Notes under the pieces: model-generated
Told to the model about the DNA's origin: nothing
What the model saw: only the letters and a program-made list of their open reading frames with translations
The model's database searches: none
Translations under genes and position numbers: made by a program
In this document: positions 17,520 through 25,847 of the stretch, one piece after another
How positions within the stretch are numbered: position 1 is the first letter of the stretch
Layout: each line of letters opens with the position of its first letter
NCBI GenBank assembly: GCA_902768125.1
Contig: CACXKA010000004.1
Span: 1-64,000, forward strand
Reading direction: 5' to 3'
DNA from: an uncultured Bacteroidales bacterium
Lineage (GTDB): Bacteria > Bacteroidota > Bacteroidia > Bacteroidales > Bacteroidaceae
Length of the DNA stretch: 64,000 nt

Positions 17520-20500
17520 TTACTTAATTGCCACTTTTTTTCCATTATAAACATAGATGCCCTTCTGAGTTGGCTTGCCTTCCAACTTCACACCTTGCAA
17601 CGTGTACCAACCTTCGGCAGCATCGGTTGTCTTCTCTTCGCTGTCAACTGACAAGATGTTTGTAGCCTCACTGTTGTCGGCAAAGCCGATAGTTAGAGCA
17701 CCACCCAGCCAATCACGAGTGGTTGGATAGAAGTAAGCTTGGAACGCAGGTACATCACCAGTAGTCTTTTCGAACACAGTTCCTGAAGCGTTCAACACAT
17801 AGCACTGAGTGACAGCCGTCTGCTGCATATCACCCGAGAAGATGAAGTGAGGACCACTCGTAGCACTCTTGGCATCAGCCTTGATGAGAGCGCCTGTGCC
17901 CTCGAAGGTGATTGGCACGCTCGTCAGCTGATTCTCTGTACCCCATGTATGATCTGGCACATTAATCAAGTAAGGAGTGTTTGCCTTGATGTCATCAGTA
18001 TAGTTGAAATCAACGCCAGACTTGGAATCACTCACAAAGGCAAAGAGCCAGAAGTTCTTGCCAGTATCGCCACTGCTATGGAACCAGTCAATATCAGCTG
18101 TACCCTTCTTCTTTACAGCCGTCACATCGAATGGCAGAACAATCGTGTTCCAACCACCACCAGTCGTCTTATTGGCACCTGTTGTGAATGTACGAGTATA
18201 GCTAATCTTCGTAGCTGTGAAATCAATTGGGGTATAGAAGTCATTGCCGTCCTCCAACACAATGTTGACAGCTGTTGTACCCTTGACTACATTGTTTGTA
18301 ATACCTGAAGGTGTAGCAGCAGACTCATCCAACAGATAAAGACAATTCGGGTTGCTGCTAGGATTGATAGAAGTAACTGATGACTGACCACGTAAGTCAA
18401 CCACAGCAGCATCAGCAGGAGCCACATAATATGAAGTTGCCAATGCGAGGGTCTCTGTGCCATCAGCAGCAATCACTTTAATCGCTGGTTGTGCAGTATA
18501 TTTTTTATAAGTAATCACAGACACCTCTGAACCACCATGTTTGTATTTTACTTCCGCACCATATACCTGACCAATCTCTGCATCATATGTAAACGTTATA
18601 TCATAAGAAGAATGAGCCGGAACAGTAACCTTCTCCCAACGCGTAGTACTATAATCCCATCCTCCTTCATACTTATGGCGAACCAATGACACCTCGCCTT
18701 GGTAATTATTATCAGTATCATTGGTTGCAGTTACCTTGCCAATCAGTTGGTTGCCAAGAAGCTTGTCACCTTCCACATTCAATGTCGTGGTGAAAGTAAG
18801 AGCAGGAGCATCTGTACCAGTCACTCCAGCCACAGCATGCATTGTTCCCGACCAAACCTCCTTCGAGCCAGCCTTATCGGTTGTAATTTTCATGATCTTA
18901 TCTGCAGGAACTTCATTTTCATATTTGAATGCGAAAGAAACTTTTGTTTTCTTTCCTGCTTCCACACTGATGCCATTACCTGCAACATTAGTTCCACCAA
19001 CGAACAAATACAAATTGCCATTATAGCTTGAGCCATTGTTCGTAATAGTAGCGGTGACTGTAGTGAGTTCACCCTTTGTGCAAGTCAGAGGTGTCACATC
19101 AGATGCAGTAAGACCAACCGTTGGAGTCACTGTTGTGAATGTCACATTCGAGGCATCGGCGACCATCTGGATATAGCGGTCATCTGCAGCGATGCTCTTC
19201 AACCATTCTGTAGCACCCTTCAATCGGCTGACTATTTTCAGTTTATAGGTGCCAGATGGAATAGTAGAGACATCAGAGAAATCGAAAGAAGCTGTCCAAC
19301 TACTGGTCGACGACTTACCAGATCCAGGAGCGACAGCATCAAGATTCCTGGTTGAAGACACGGCTTTTATTTCTTCACTTTCATCGTACACTGCCAAAGC
19401 GAATTCAAAATCATGGGTGTAGAACAGCTCATTCCAAAGCGTATAGTCATATTTCACAGCACATGAAGCAGACCTTGAAATTGTTGATGTTCCTGCATAT
19501 GTAAATGCACCGACCGACAAACGGACCTCTCTTTCATCTATAGCACTTCCTGTCTTTGTCAAACCAATGATGGCATGTTGTTCCATTGTAAAGCCATCAG
19601 AAGAAGAACCTGCTCCGATGCCTGTTTCGTGAGGATTGGCGACATTGAGTAAATAATATCCATCACCTTTACCACCCCAACCCCAGTTGATGTGGAAATA
19701 ACCGTCTTCACTATAACCATCACACACAAACGCATGACCACCGCCTGTTGAAGCACCATCATAGAGTACAGGACGTGCTGCCGCCAGTTCCTGATAAATG
19801 AGATCTTCCCATTCCATAGTCATGTATTTAGAGCGGCTACAATACTTCACACGATCATCATAGCCAAAGTATGTTTTCAATTCTGTCACAATGTTCGATT
19901 TTGCAGCAGAACCACCATTTGAACTATTGGCATAATCCATGTTGATAGTAGCACCACAATACTGCATCAACTTGGCCACAGCCTGAGCCTTAACATCAGA
20001 AGACGCATTCTCTTCACCTGTATAGGTCAACTGCATATCCGCCCATTCAAAAGAGGTGGCAGGACACGCATTCACATGTACATGATTACCGCTCCAATTG
20101 GTTTCACAATCGTACGCAGCGCGATCCACAATGGTTTCAGTAGGGAAACCCTCCTTTTGATTGTTATAATAAAGAATCTGAGCCAATGCTGTAGCCATAC
20201 AACCTGTCACACTCTTGCCGTAAGTGAAGAAATCTGGGCAATAATAGTTATAAGGGTTGCTCTGATTCCATTTCGTTTGAATCAGCGGAGCAATAGATGT
20301 CTTCATAACGGCAGGAGCTCTTCTCACCTTGCTTTCCGAAGCAGCAGGTTCGCCGTTGGCTTCAGCCCATGCAATTTGGTCAGCATAGCCTTGGAGCCAT
20401 GCCTTCATGTTGTCGGGGATGTTGTTAGCATCGAATGCGCCCTCATCCGTGTAACCGATGATGTCGGGGGTGAGGTCGGATGCACTCACGATGACGAAGC

Positions 20501-20717
20501 CACCATCAGAGCCGATGTTAAACACGTGGTAAGCATCACCTGTGGATGCCAACGACAGTTCTTGCTGGAGGGGTGCCTTTGCCCTACCCTCCGCTGTTCC
20601 GACCTTTCCGCCGAGGAACGTCAGAGCCTTCGCTTTTGCTTCTTCCTTGCCAACTGGACCTGCAAGAAGGGTCGAGGTCAGCATCAAGCCAATGACAAAA
20701 AGTAAAGCTTTCTTCAT
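17520..20717 (-). CDS. C10-family (streptopain-like) cysteine peptidase, large multidomain
   Basis: 1065 residues from MKKALLFVIG. Signal peptide, then a Spi-type prodomain (~22-120: GKEEAKAKALTFLGGK ... GFVIVSASDLTPDIIGY), then the C10 catalytic domain with Cys173 (SVTGCMATALAQILYYN), His328 (GGGHAFVCDGY) and the FHINWGWGGKGDGYYLL motif. About 600 residues of beta-sandwich-like domains follow, and the protein ends in a ~30-residue tail (GWYTLQGVKLEGKPTQKGIY...) resembling Bacteroidetes surface-sorting tails. The frame is open to 20867, but the -7 box at 20780-20787 and the signal peptide fix the start at 20717. Probably a secreted or surface protease, as known for Bacteroides and Prevotella C10 enzymes. 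Confidence 0.9.
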   Translation of the reverse strand: MKKALLFVIGLMLTSTLLAGPVGKEEAKAKALTFLGGKVGTAEGRAKAPLQQELSLASTGDAYHVFNIGSDGGFVIVSASDLTPDIIGYTDEGAFDANNIPDNMKAWLQGYADQIAWAEANGEPAASESKVRRAPAVMKTSIAPLIQTKWNQSNPYNYYCPDFFTYGKSVTGCMATALAQILYYNNQKEGFPTETIVDRAAYDCETNWSGNHVHVNACPATSFEWADMQLTYTGEENASSDVKAQAVAKLMQYCGATINMDYANSSNGGSAAKSNIVTELKTYFGYDDRVKYCSRSKYMTMEWEDLIYQELAAARPVLYDGASTGGGHAFVCDGYSEDGYFHINWGWGGKGDGYYLLNVANPHETGIGAGSSSDGFTMEQHAIIGLTKTGSAIDEREVRLSVGAFTYAGTSTISRSASCAVKYDYTLWNELFYTHDFEFALAVYDESEEIKAVSSTRNLDAVAPGSGKSSTSSWTASFDFSDVSTIPSGTYKLKIVSRLKGATEWLKSIAADDRYIQMVADASNVTFTTVTPTVGLTASDVTPLTCTKGELTTVTATITNNGSSYNGNLYLFVGGTNVAGNGISVEAGKKTKVSFAFKYENEVPADKIMKITTDKAGSKEVWSGTMHAVAGVTGTDAPALTFTTTLNVEGDKLLGNQLIGKVTATNDTDNNYQGEVSLVRHKYEGGWDYSTTRWEKVTVPAHSSYDITFTYDAEIGQVYGAEVKYKHGGSEVSVITYKKYTAQPAIKVIAADGTETLALATSYYVAPADAAVVDLRGQSSVTSINPSSNPNCLYLLDESAATPSGITNNVVKGTTAVNIVLEDGNDFYTPIDFTATKISYTRTFTTGANKTTGGGWNTIVLPFDVTAVKKKGTADIDWFHSSGDTGKNFWLFAFVSDSKSGVDFNYTDDIKANTPYLINVPDHTWGTENQLTSVPITFEGTGALIKADAKSATSGPHFIFSGDMQQTAVTQCYVLNASGTVFEKTTGDVPAFQAYFYPTTRDWLGGALTIGFADNSEATNILSVDSEEKTTDAAEGWYTLQGVKLEGKPTQKGIYVYNGKKVAIK

Positions 20718-20779
20718 GTCTGTAGTAGTAAAAGTGTTAGTATTAATTTTGATGAGTTCTCTTGTTTTTGTTTCCGTTG

Positions 20780-20787
20780 CAAAGTTA
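20780..20787 (-). promoter_or_regulatory. -7 box of the C10 peptidase
   Basis: Minus-strand TAACTTTG, giving a leader of about 55-60 nt. The remaining ~200 bp up to the Sel1 gene terminator is AT-rich with no gene. Confidence 0.6.
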
Positions 20788-20992
20788 GTAAAAAAACATA
20801 TACCATACAAGACCCCCTCTACTTTTTTCCGAAAAATTTGGCAATATTCTCGTATATGCTCCATCATATCTGCTGATTGTTATTGAGGGGTATGAAAAAA
20901 ATATAAATTTGTGCCCTAACTGGAAAAAAACATTTTCCTAACTATGCCGCAAATTTTTCATAACCAGAGCGGAAATCACGGTTTGAAGTTAA

Positions 20993-21026
20993 CAAAAAAG
21001 AGGAGGCTCCTGTGGAGCCCTCCCCT
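20993..21026 (-). terminator. Rho-independent terminator of the Sel1 gene
   Basis: GC-rich stem (GGGAGGGCTC/GAGCCTCCTC, minus strand) with a 5-nt loop followed by TTTTTT, starting right at the stop of the Sel1 gene. Confidence 0.8.
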
Positions 21027-21027
21027 G

Positions 21028-21468
21028 TTATTGCTCTGGCAAGTCTTTGTATTTTCGTGCCCAATATTCGGCGACTTGGGTGTCTTTGGGAACTATTTTG
21101 CCTTGATAATAAATGGAAGCAAGGTTGAACTGGGCGTCTTTGTGTCCTTGCATACCTGCTTTGGAGAGCCATTCGATGCCTTTATCGACATCCTTGATGA
21201 CACGTTTGCCCTCAATGCAGAGGAGTCCCAAAAGGTACTGTGCTTCGGAATTTCCTTCCTCGGCAGCCATTTCGTAATAAGTGAGTGCCTTGTCCCACTC
21301 TTTCGCCTTCCAGTACTTGTTCCCTTTTTCGTAGTTCTCCGCAGCTTCTTTCTTGATGGCTACTGAATCGAGCGTGGCAGAGGTGGTGACTTCGACGTTC
21401 TCCTGAGCCTGCATTCCTATCGCCATGCATACAAGGGCGATAAGCAAGAATATCCTGTTCCTGACCAT
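21028..21468 (-). CDS. Secreted Sel1/TPR-repeat protein
   Basis: About 146 residues from MVRNRIFLL: signal peptide (ALVCMAIGMQA), then one TPR-like (NYEKGNKYWKAKEWDKALTYYEMAAEEG) and two Sel1-like repeats (SEAQYLLGLLCIEG, KDAQFNLASIYYQG). Periplasmic protein-interaction module; partners unknown. The frame is open to 21540, but the -7 box TACCTTTG at 21517-21510 lies inside that extension. Confidence 0.75.
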   Translation of the reverse strand: MVRNRIFLLIALVCMAIGMQAQENVEVTTSATLDSVAIKKEAAENYEKGNKYWKAKEWDKALTYYEMAAEEGNSEAQYLLGLLCIEGKRVIKDVDKGIEWLSKAGMQGHKDAQFNLASIYYQGKIVPKDTQVAEYWARKYKDLPEQ

Positions 21469-21509
21469 TGTTTTCCGTTTTATTGTGGTTTGTAATTGAT
21501 TGTTCGCGG

Positions 21510-21517
21510 CAAAGGTA
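21510..21517 (-). promoter_or_regulatory. -7 box of the Sel1 gene
   Basis: Minus-strand TACCTTTG (CAAAGGTA on plus) about 42 bp before ATG 21468. Confidence 0.6.
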
Positions 21518-21584
21518 CTACATTTTGAATACACAAACAAATATTTTTTAAACTTTAACGATAGCCCCCACCTTCATTGACCAC

Positions 21585-22301
21585 TCATTTTATATTTAAA
21601 TACTCAAAAAAGCGGTCTGGCCAGAAGTTCATGATGAGCTCATCGGGGAAGTCGGTTTCGGCAAGCAGAGGCAGCAGACGGTCGTAGTCGGCAATCTGGA
21701 AAGAGACGTGGGCATCGCTGCCGAGGATGGTAGGCACTTCATATTTTTTGCAGAGTCTGAGCAACTTCAGATTGTTGGCTCTCGCCATCGGCTTCTGACG
21801 TTGCGGAGCAAGGGAATGGTTGTTGATTTCCAGCAAGGTATGCGATTCCTTGGCTGCCAAAACCAGCGGTTCGAAATCCAATTCTGCCGAGCCGTCACCC
21901 GGGTGACTGATAATGTGAATCTTGGGGTTGCGAATCACTTGCATCACCCCTTCCGTGTTCTCCTCCTTCGTACCACCCTTCCAGCATTTATCGTGAATAC
22001 CTGCAATGGCGATGTCAAGTCGGTCAAGGTATTCGTCATTGAGGTCAAGACGTCCTTTCGTGTCGAGGATGTTCACCTCGCATCCCATCAGGATTCGGAT
22101 GCCATACATCTGTCGGGGCACCACAAACATATTCTTGAAATACACGAGTGGGCAGGTGCCGACGATGCTGGGACCATGTTCCGTGATGCCCAGCACCTGC
22201 AATCCCTTGTCAGCTGCCGCTTGCGCCATCTCCTGAAGACTGCTGTATGCATGTCCCGATGCCACCGTGTGTGTATGTGCGTCAATTAGTATTTTTCTCA
22301 T
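21585..22301 (-). CDS. PHP-domain phosphoesterase (YcdX-like)
   Basis: 238 residues. Metal-binding motifs of the PHP fold are in order: DAHTHTVASGHAYS, GITEHGPSI, a CEVNIL site, IHDKCW, ISHPGDG, EINNHS and GSDAHVS. This closely follows the YcdX/histidinol-phosphatase-like trinuclear-metal hydrolases. Cytosolic; physiological substrate unknown. The histidinol-phosphatase activity of this strain is already covered by hisB. Confidence 0.85.
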   Translation of the reverse strand: MRKILIDAHTHTVASGHAYSSLQEMAQAAADKGLQVLGITEHGPSIVGTCPLVYFKNMFVVPRQMYGIRILMGCEVNILDTKGRLDLNDEYLDRLDIAIAGIHDKCWKGGTKEENTEGVMQVIRNPKIHIISHPGDGSAELDFEPLVLAAKESHTLLEINNHSLAPQRQKPMARANNLKLLRLCKKYEVPTILGSDAHVSFQIADYDRLLPLLAETDFPDELIMNFWPDRFFEYLNIK

Positions 22302-22420
22302 ATATTATTTTTTTCTCATATATTATTTATTTTTGTGGCAAATTTACATATAATTGATGAATGAACGAAAGATTCATGAAAAAAACGCGAAAAAGTTGTG
22401 ACAGTTTCAAAAGAAAGATG

Positions 22421-22428
22421 TAACTTTG
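22421..22428 (+). promoter_or_regulatory. -7 box of tRNA-Val
   Basis: TAACTTTG 19 bp before the tRNA 5' end, with TTGT about 20 bp upstream. Confidence 0.6.
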
Positions 22429-22447
22429 CAGCCGAAATGAAGATGAC

Positions 22448-22522
22448 AGGGGCGTAGCCCAGCTGGTTTAGAGCGCTGCAGTCACATTGCAGAGGTCATC
22501 GGTTCGAACCCGATCGTCCCTA
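22448..22522 (+). tRNA. tRNA-Val (anticodon CAC)
   Basis: Cloverleaf read by hand: a 7-bp acceptor stem (AGGGGCG/CGTCCCT, one G-U), D-arm GCCC/GAGC with one mismatch, a 5-bp anticodon stem CTGCA/TGCAG with loop GTCACAT giving anticodon CAC, and T-arm ATCGG-TTCGAAC-CCGAT. CCA is not encoded, as is common in Bacteroidetes. Confidence 0.9.
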
Positions 22523-22564
22523 CATCACAGCTTGAGGGAGCTGTTTTCATTTCAGATGGAGGAG

Positions 22565-22594
22565 AAAGATGTTGGCTTGCCAGCATCTTTTTTT
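22565..22594 (+). terminator. Terminator after tRNA-Val
   Basis: Stem AAAGATGTTGGC/GCCAGCATCTTT with a TT loop and T7 tail. Confidence 0.85.
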
Positions 22595-22678
22595 GTGTTT
22601 TGAAATAAACCTTTAGTTCATGGGTAGGTCTTAATGGACAAAAGCTTTATTTTTTAACCAAAACAAATAGTTTACAGT

Positions 22679-23158
22679 ATGAAAAAGTTATTTCTCACCT
22701 TGATGGTTGCGATGATTTCGCTCACATCATTTGCACAGTTTGGCGGCGGTCAGGGACAGCGTCGCGAGTTCAAACCAGAAGACACAGCAACCCGTCGTGC
22801 TGACCAGATCAAAGAGGCTGCCAACATCAACGACGAGCAGTACAAGAAGGTGTATGACCTCTTCTTGAAGCAGGCTCAGCAGCAGCAGGCTCAGATGAAG
22901 GAGGCTCAGGAGAAAGGCGAGCGTCCACAGTTCGACCGCGAAGCTATGCAGAAGCAGCAGGAAGCTACTAACGCTGCCTTGAAGGAGATTCTGACTGCAG
23001 AGCAGTTTGCAGCTTACGAGAAGGCTCAGCAGGAGCGTCGTCAGCGTGGTGGTGGCTTCGGCGGTGGTCGTCCTGGTGGTCAGGGCGGTCCTGGCGGTGG
23101 CTTTGGTGGCGGTCGTCCTCGTCAGGGCGGCAATGGTCCTCAGGGCACCAACATGTAA
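22679..23158 (+). CDS. Secreted Spy/LTxxQ-like helical protein, glycine-rich tail (paralogue 1)
   Basis: 159 residues: signal peptide (MKKLFLTLMVAMISLTSFAQ), then predicted helices with the repeated ATRRADQIKEAANINDEQYKKVYDLFLKQ and KEILTAEQFAAYEKAQQER motifs typical of periplasmic Spy/CpxP-like or DUF4890 proteins. The ~45-residue C-terminal tail is made of GGGFGGGRPGG-type repeats. A related gene lies 174 bp downstream. Probably envelope stress or metal-related; inference from fold resemblance only. Confidence 0.75.
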   Translation: MKKLFLTLMVAMISLTSFAQFGGGQGQRREFKPEDTATRRADQIKEAANINDEQYKKVYDLFLKQAQQQQAQMKEAQEKGERPQFDREAMQKQQEATNAALKEILTAEQFAAYEKAQQERRQRGGGFGGGRPGGQGGPGGGFGGGRPRQGGNGPQGTNM

Positions 23159-23191
23159 GAAGAAGCGTACCCAAAACGCAAGACAAACAAG

Positions 23192-23229
23192 GAGGGGCAT
23201 CAGAAAAAATGATGCTCCTCTCTTTTTTT
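23192..23229 (+). terminator. Terminator after Spy-like paralogue 1
   Basis: Stem GAGGGGCATCA/TGATGCTCCTC with A-rich loop, followed by T7. This separates the two paralogues into different transcripts. Confidence 0.85.
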
Positions 23230-23332
23230 CTCATTTTTCTTTAAACCTTTTATTTTTATGCTCGTCTTACCCAACGAAAAGGCTTACAAACAAATCTTTT
23301 AACTAAACTTATTTTATTTAACTCATTTCATT

Positions 23333-23728
23333 ATGAAAAAAATCATTCTTACTTTGATGTTGGCGGTAGTATCGCTTTCATCTTTCGCACAGTTCGGTGG
23401 CGGACAGTTCCAAATGCCAAAGCCTGAGGAAATGGCAACTCGTCGTGCAGATCAAGTAAAAGAACAAGTTAAGGACGCTGGTCAGCTTACTGACGAGCAG
23501 TACAAGAAGGTTTACGACCTTTACCTGAAGCAGTCTAAGGACATGCAGGCTAAGATGAGTGAAGGTGGTGGCATGGGTGGCTTCAACATGGAAGAAATGC
23601 AGAAGCAGCAGGAAGCTACCAACAAGGCACTGAAGGAGATTCTCTCTGAGGAGCAGTTCAAGGCTTACCAGAAAGCTCAGGAAGAAATGATGAAGCGCTT
23701 CCAGCAAGGCGGTGGCTTCGGTGGATAA
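23333..23728 (+). CDS. Secreted Spy/LTxxQ-like helical protein (paralogue 2)
   Basis: 131 residues. Same signal peptide style (AQFGGGQ after cleavage) and helical repeats as the upstream gene (ATRRADQVKEQVKDAGQLTDEQYKKVYDLYLKQ; KEILSEEQFKAYQKAQEE). It lacks most of the long glycine-rich tail and ends QQGGGFGG. A tandem duplication that has diverged. Each copy has its own terminator. Confidence 0.75.
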   Translation: MKKIILTLMLAVVSLSSFAQFGGGQFQMPKPEEMATRRADQVKEQVKDAGQLTDEQYKKVYDLYLKQSKDMQAKMSEGGGMGGFNMEEMQKQQEATNKALKEILSEEQFKAYQKAQEEMMKRFQQGGGFGG

Positions 23729-23773
23729 GATATGACCACGAGATAAAACAATAATATCACTTCATATCGTTAG

Positions 23774-23820
23774 GAAGGGGAATGTGTCGAACAAGGCACA
23801 CTCCCCTTCTCTTCATTTTT
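23774..23820 (+). terminator. Terminator after Spy-like paralogue 2
   Basis: Long stem GAAGGGGAATGTG/CACACTCCCCTTC with one mismatch, then a T-rich tract (CTTCATTTTTATC). Confidence 0.75.
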
Positions 23821-23896
23821 ATCACACATAGAAAAACAAGAAAGGGGGCATTCCATCACAGAGTACCCCCTCTCATATCATATTTATAAAAGAAAA

Positions 23897-24907
23897 CTAT
23901 TTATTCAAAGCAAGTGCCACATTCACAGCGCATGCAACAGTGCAACCTACCATTGGGTTGTTACCAATGCCGAGGAAGCCCATCATCTCAACGTGAGCAG
24001 GAACAGAAGAAGAACCTGCAAACTGAGCGTCAGAGTGCATACGACCGAGCGTGTCAGTCATACCATAAGAAGCTGGACCTGCAGCCATGTTGTCTGGGTG
24101 CAAAGTACGGCCTGTACCACCACCTGATGCTACAGAGAAGTAAGGCTTGCCTGCGAGGACACGCTCCTTCTTGTAAGTACCAGCTACTGGGTGCTGGAAA
24201 CGAGTTGGGTTGGTAGAGTTACCTGTGATGGAAACGTCCACGTTCTCCTTCCAGAGGATAGCAACACCCTCACGAACATCATCAGCGCCGTAGCAGTTCA
24301 CCTTGGCACGAGGACCATCAGAGTAAGCCTTAGTCTTCACCACCTTCAGTTCACCAGTGAAATAGTCGAACTGAGTCTGAACGTAAGTGAAACCATTGAT
24401 ACGAGAGATGATCATGGCTGCATCCTTGCCAAGACCGTTGAGGATACAACGGAGTGGCTTCTTGCGCACCTTGTTTGCCATTTCGGCAATCTTGATTGCA
24501 CCTTCAGCAGCAGCGAATGACTCGTGACCTGCGAGGAATGCAAAACACTCTGTCTCTTCACGGAGAAGACGAGCAGCGAGGTTACCATGACCGATACCAA
24601 CCTTACGGTCGTCAGCCACAGAGCCTGGGATACAGAATGCCTGGAGACCAATGCCGATAGCCTCAGCAGCGTCAGCAGCATTCTTGCAGCCCTTCTTCAG
24701 AGCGATAGCAGAACCTACCACGTAAGCCCACTTTGCGTTCTCGAAGCAGATACGCTGTGTTTCTTCACATGTGATGTATGGGTCGAGACCTGCCTTCTCG
24801 CAGATTTCGTTAGCCTCTTCAATAGAGGAAATGCCGTTCTCGTTCAAAGCAGCAAGAATCTGCTTCATACGACGGTCTTGTGACTCGAATTTAACTTCTC
24901 TAATCAT
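23897..24907 (-). CDS. GGGtGRT protein
   Basis: 336 residues. The family-defining SVASGGGTGRTLHPDNM motif is present near residue 267, along with AFLAGHESFAAAEGAIKIAE and NPMVGCTVACAVNVALA at the C-terminus. The family is conserved in anaerobes but uncharacterised. It is 15 bp downstream of an Fe-S scaffold-like gene, an association I know from other genomes. Cysteines C321/C325 (GCTVAC) could take part in cluster binding; that is inference. Confidence 0.85.
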   Translation of the reverse strand: MIREVKFESQDRRMKQILAALNENGISSIEEANEICEKAGLDPYITCEETQRICFENAKWAYVVGSAIALKKGCKNAADAAEAIGIGLQAFCIPGSVADDRKVGIGHGNLAARLLREETECFAFLAGHESFAAAEGAIKIAEMANKVRKKPLRCILNGLGKDAAMIISRINGFTYVQTQFDYFTGELKVVKTKAYSDGPRAKVNCYGADDVREGVAILWKENVDVSITGNSTNPTRFQHPVAGTYKKERVLAGKPYFSVASGGGTGRTLHPDNMAAGPASYGMTDTLGRMHSDAQFAGSSSVPAHVEMMGFLGIGNNPMVGCTVACAVNVALALNK

Positions 24908-24922
24908 AATGCTTTCCTCCTA

Positions 24923-25624
24923 TTATTCTTTACGTGGGTCAATAGATTTAACAACTCCCTGTTCTGGCTTTGTGCGGCCATAGGTGCCTGTAACGCTCTT
25001 GAGAGCCTCATTAGCGTCCACACCCTTCTTGACAGCCTCCATGAACTTGCCCATGTGAACATACTCGTAACCACATACCTCATTGTCTGAATCGAGGAAC
25101 ATCTTTGTGATGTAACCCTCTGTGAGCTGGAGGTAACGGGTACCCTTGACCTTTGTGCCATAGAGTGTACCACACTGAGAAACGAGTCCCTTGCCGAGGT
25201 CTTCAAGACCTGCACCAATCACGAGACCACCCTCAGAGAAAGCTGACTGAGTACGTCCGTAAACAATCTGAAGGAACAACTCACGCATAGCCGTGTTGAT
25301 AGCGTCACAAACGAGGTCTGTGTTCAATGCCTCAAGGATGGTCTTACCTGGCAGAATCTCAGATGCCATAGCAGCTGAGTGAGTCATACCTGAACAACCG
25401 ATGGTCTCAACGAGACACTCCTCGATGATACCTTCCTTCACATTGAGAGACAGCTTGCAGCAGCCCTGCTGTGGTGCACACCAACCGATACCGTGTGTCA
25501 TACCAGAGATGTCCTTGATCTCTTTTGCCTGAATCCACTTACCCTCTTCTGGGATTGGGGCTGGGCCGTGATTAGGACCTTTGGCTACACAGCACATTTC
25601 TTGTACTTCTTTAGAATAAACCAT
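24923..25624 (-). CDS. Fe-S cluster assembly scaffold-like (NifU/IscU-fold) protein
   Basis: 233 residues with IscU-like cysteine motifs: WCAPQQGCCKLSL, then VETIGCSGMTHSAAMASEIL (the usual GCxxxxAS region), and LVSQCGTLYG. Longer than IscU, with a C-terminal extension of ~90 residues of unknown role (TRYLQLTEGYITKMF...). Always considered together with GGGtGRT. It may assemble or receive a cluster for its partner. Confidence 0.8.
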   Translation of the reverse strand: MVYSKEVQEMCCVAKGPNHGPAPIPEEGKWIQAKEIKDISGMTHGIGWCAPQQGCCKLSLNVKEGIIEECLVETIGCSGMTHSAAMASEILPGKTILEALNTDLVCDAINTAMRELFLQIVYGRTQSAFSEGGLVIGAGLEDLGKGLVSQCGTLYGTKVKGTRYLQLTEGYITKMFLDSDNEVCGYEYVHMGKFMEAVKKGVDANEALKSVTGTYGRTKPEQGVVKSIDPRKE

Positions 25625-25679
25625 AATTGTAAACCAAATTTATTAATTAATAAATGTGTGTTTTCATCAAAAATGCTTG

Positions 25680-25687
25680 CAAAATTA
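25680..25687 (-). promoter_or_regulatory. -7 box of the scaffold-GGGtGRT pair
   Basis: Minus-strand TAATTTTG, about 56 bp before ATG 25624. Confidence 0.5.
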
Positions 25688-25748
25688 GTAATAAAAAATA
25701 AGAAGAGCGCAGAAAATGAGGAAAAACTTTTCAAATGCCACTAATTTT

Positions 25749-25824
25749 TTTGTTAAAGATGGAGAAAAGCCGTAACTTTGTCGCCTCAATTATGCATTAG
25801 TTTCATCGAATTGCTGTAACTTTG
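25749..25824 (+). promoter_or_regulatory. Tandem promoters of the DUF6057 operon
   Basis: The first -7 box, TAACTTTG at 25773-25780, has TTTG at 25749-25752 (20-bp spacing). A second TAACTTTG at 25817-25824 lies 24 bp before ATG 25848, without a good -33. Confidence 0.65.
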
Positions 25825-25847
25825 CATCAAATTTACACAATCACACC

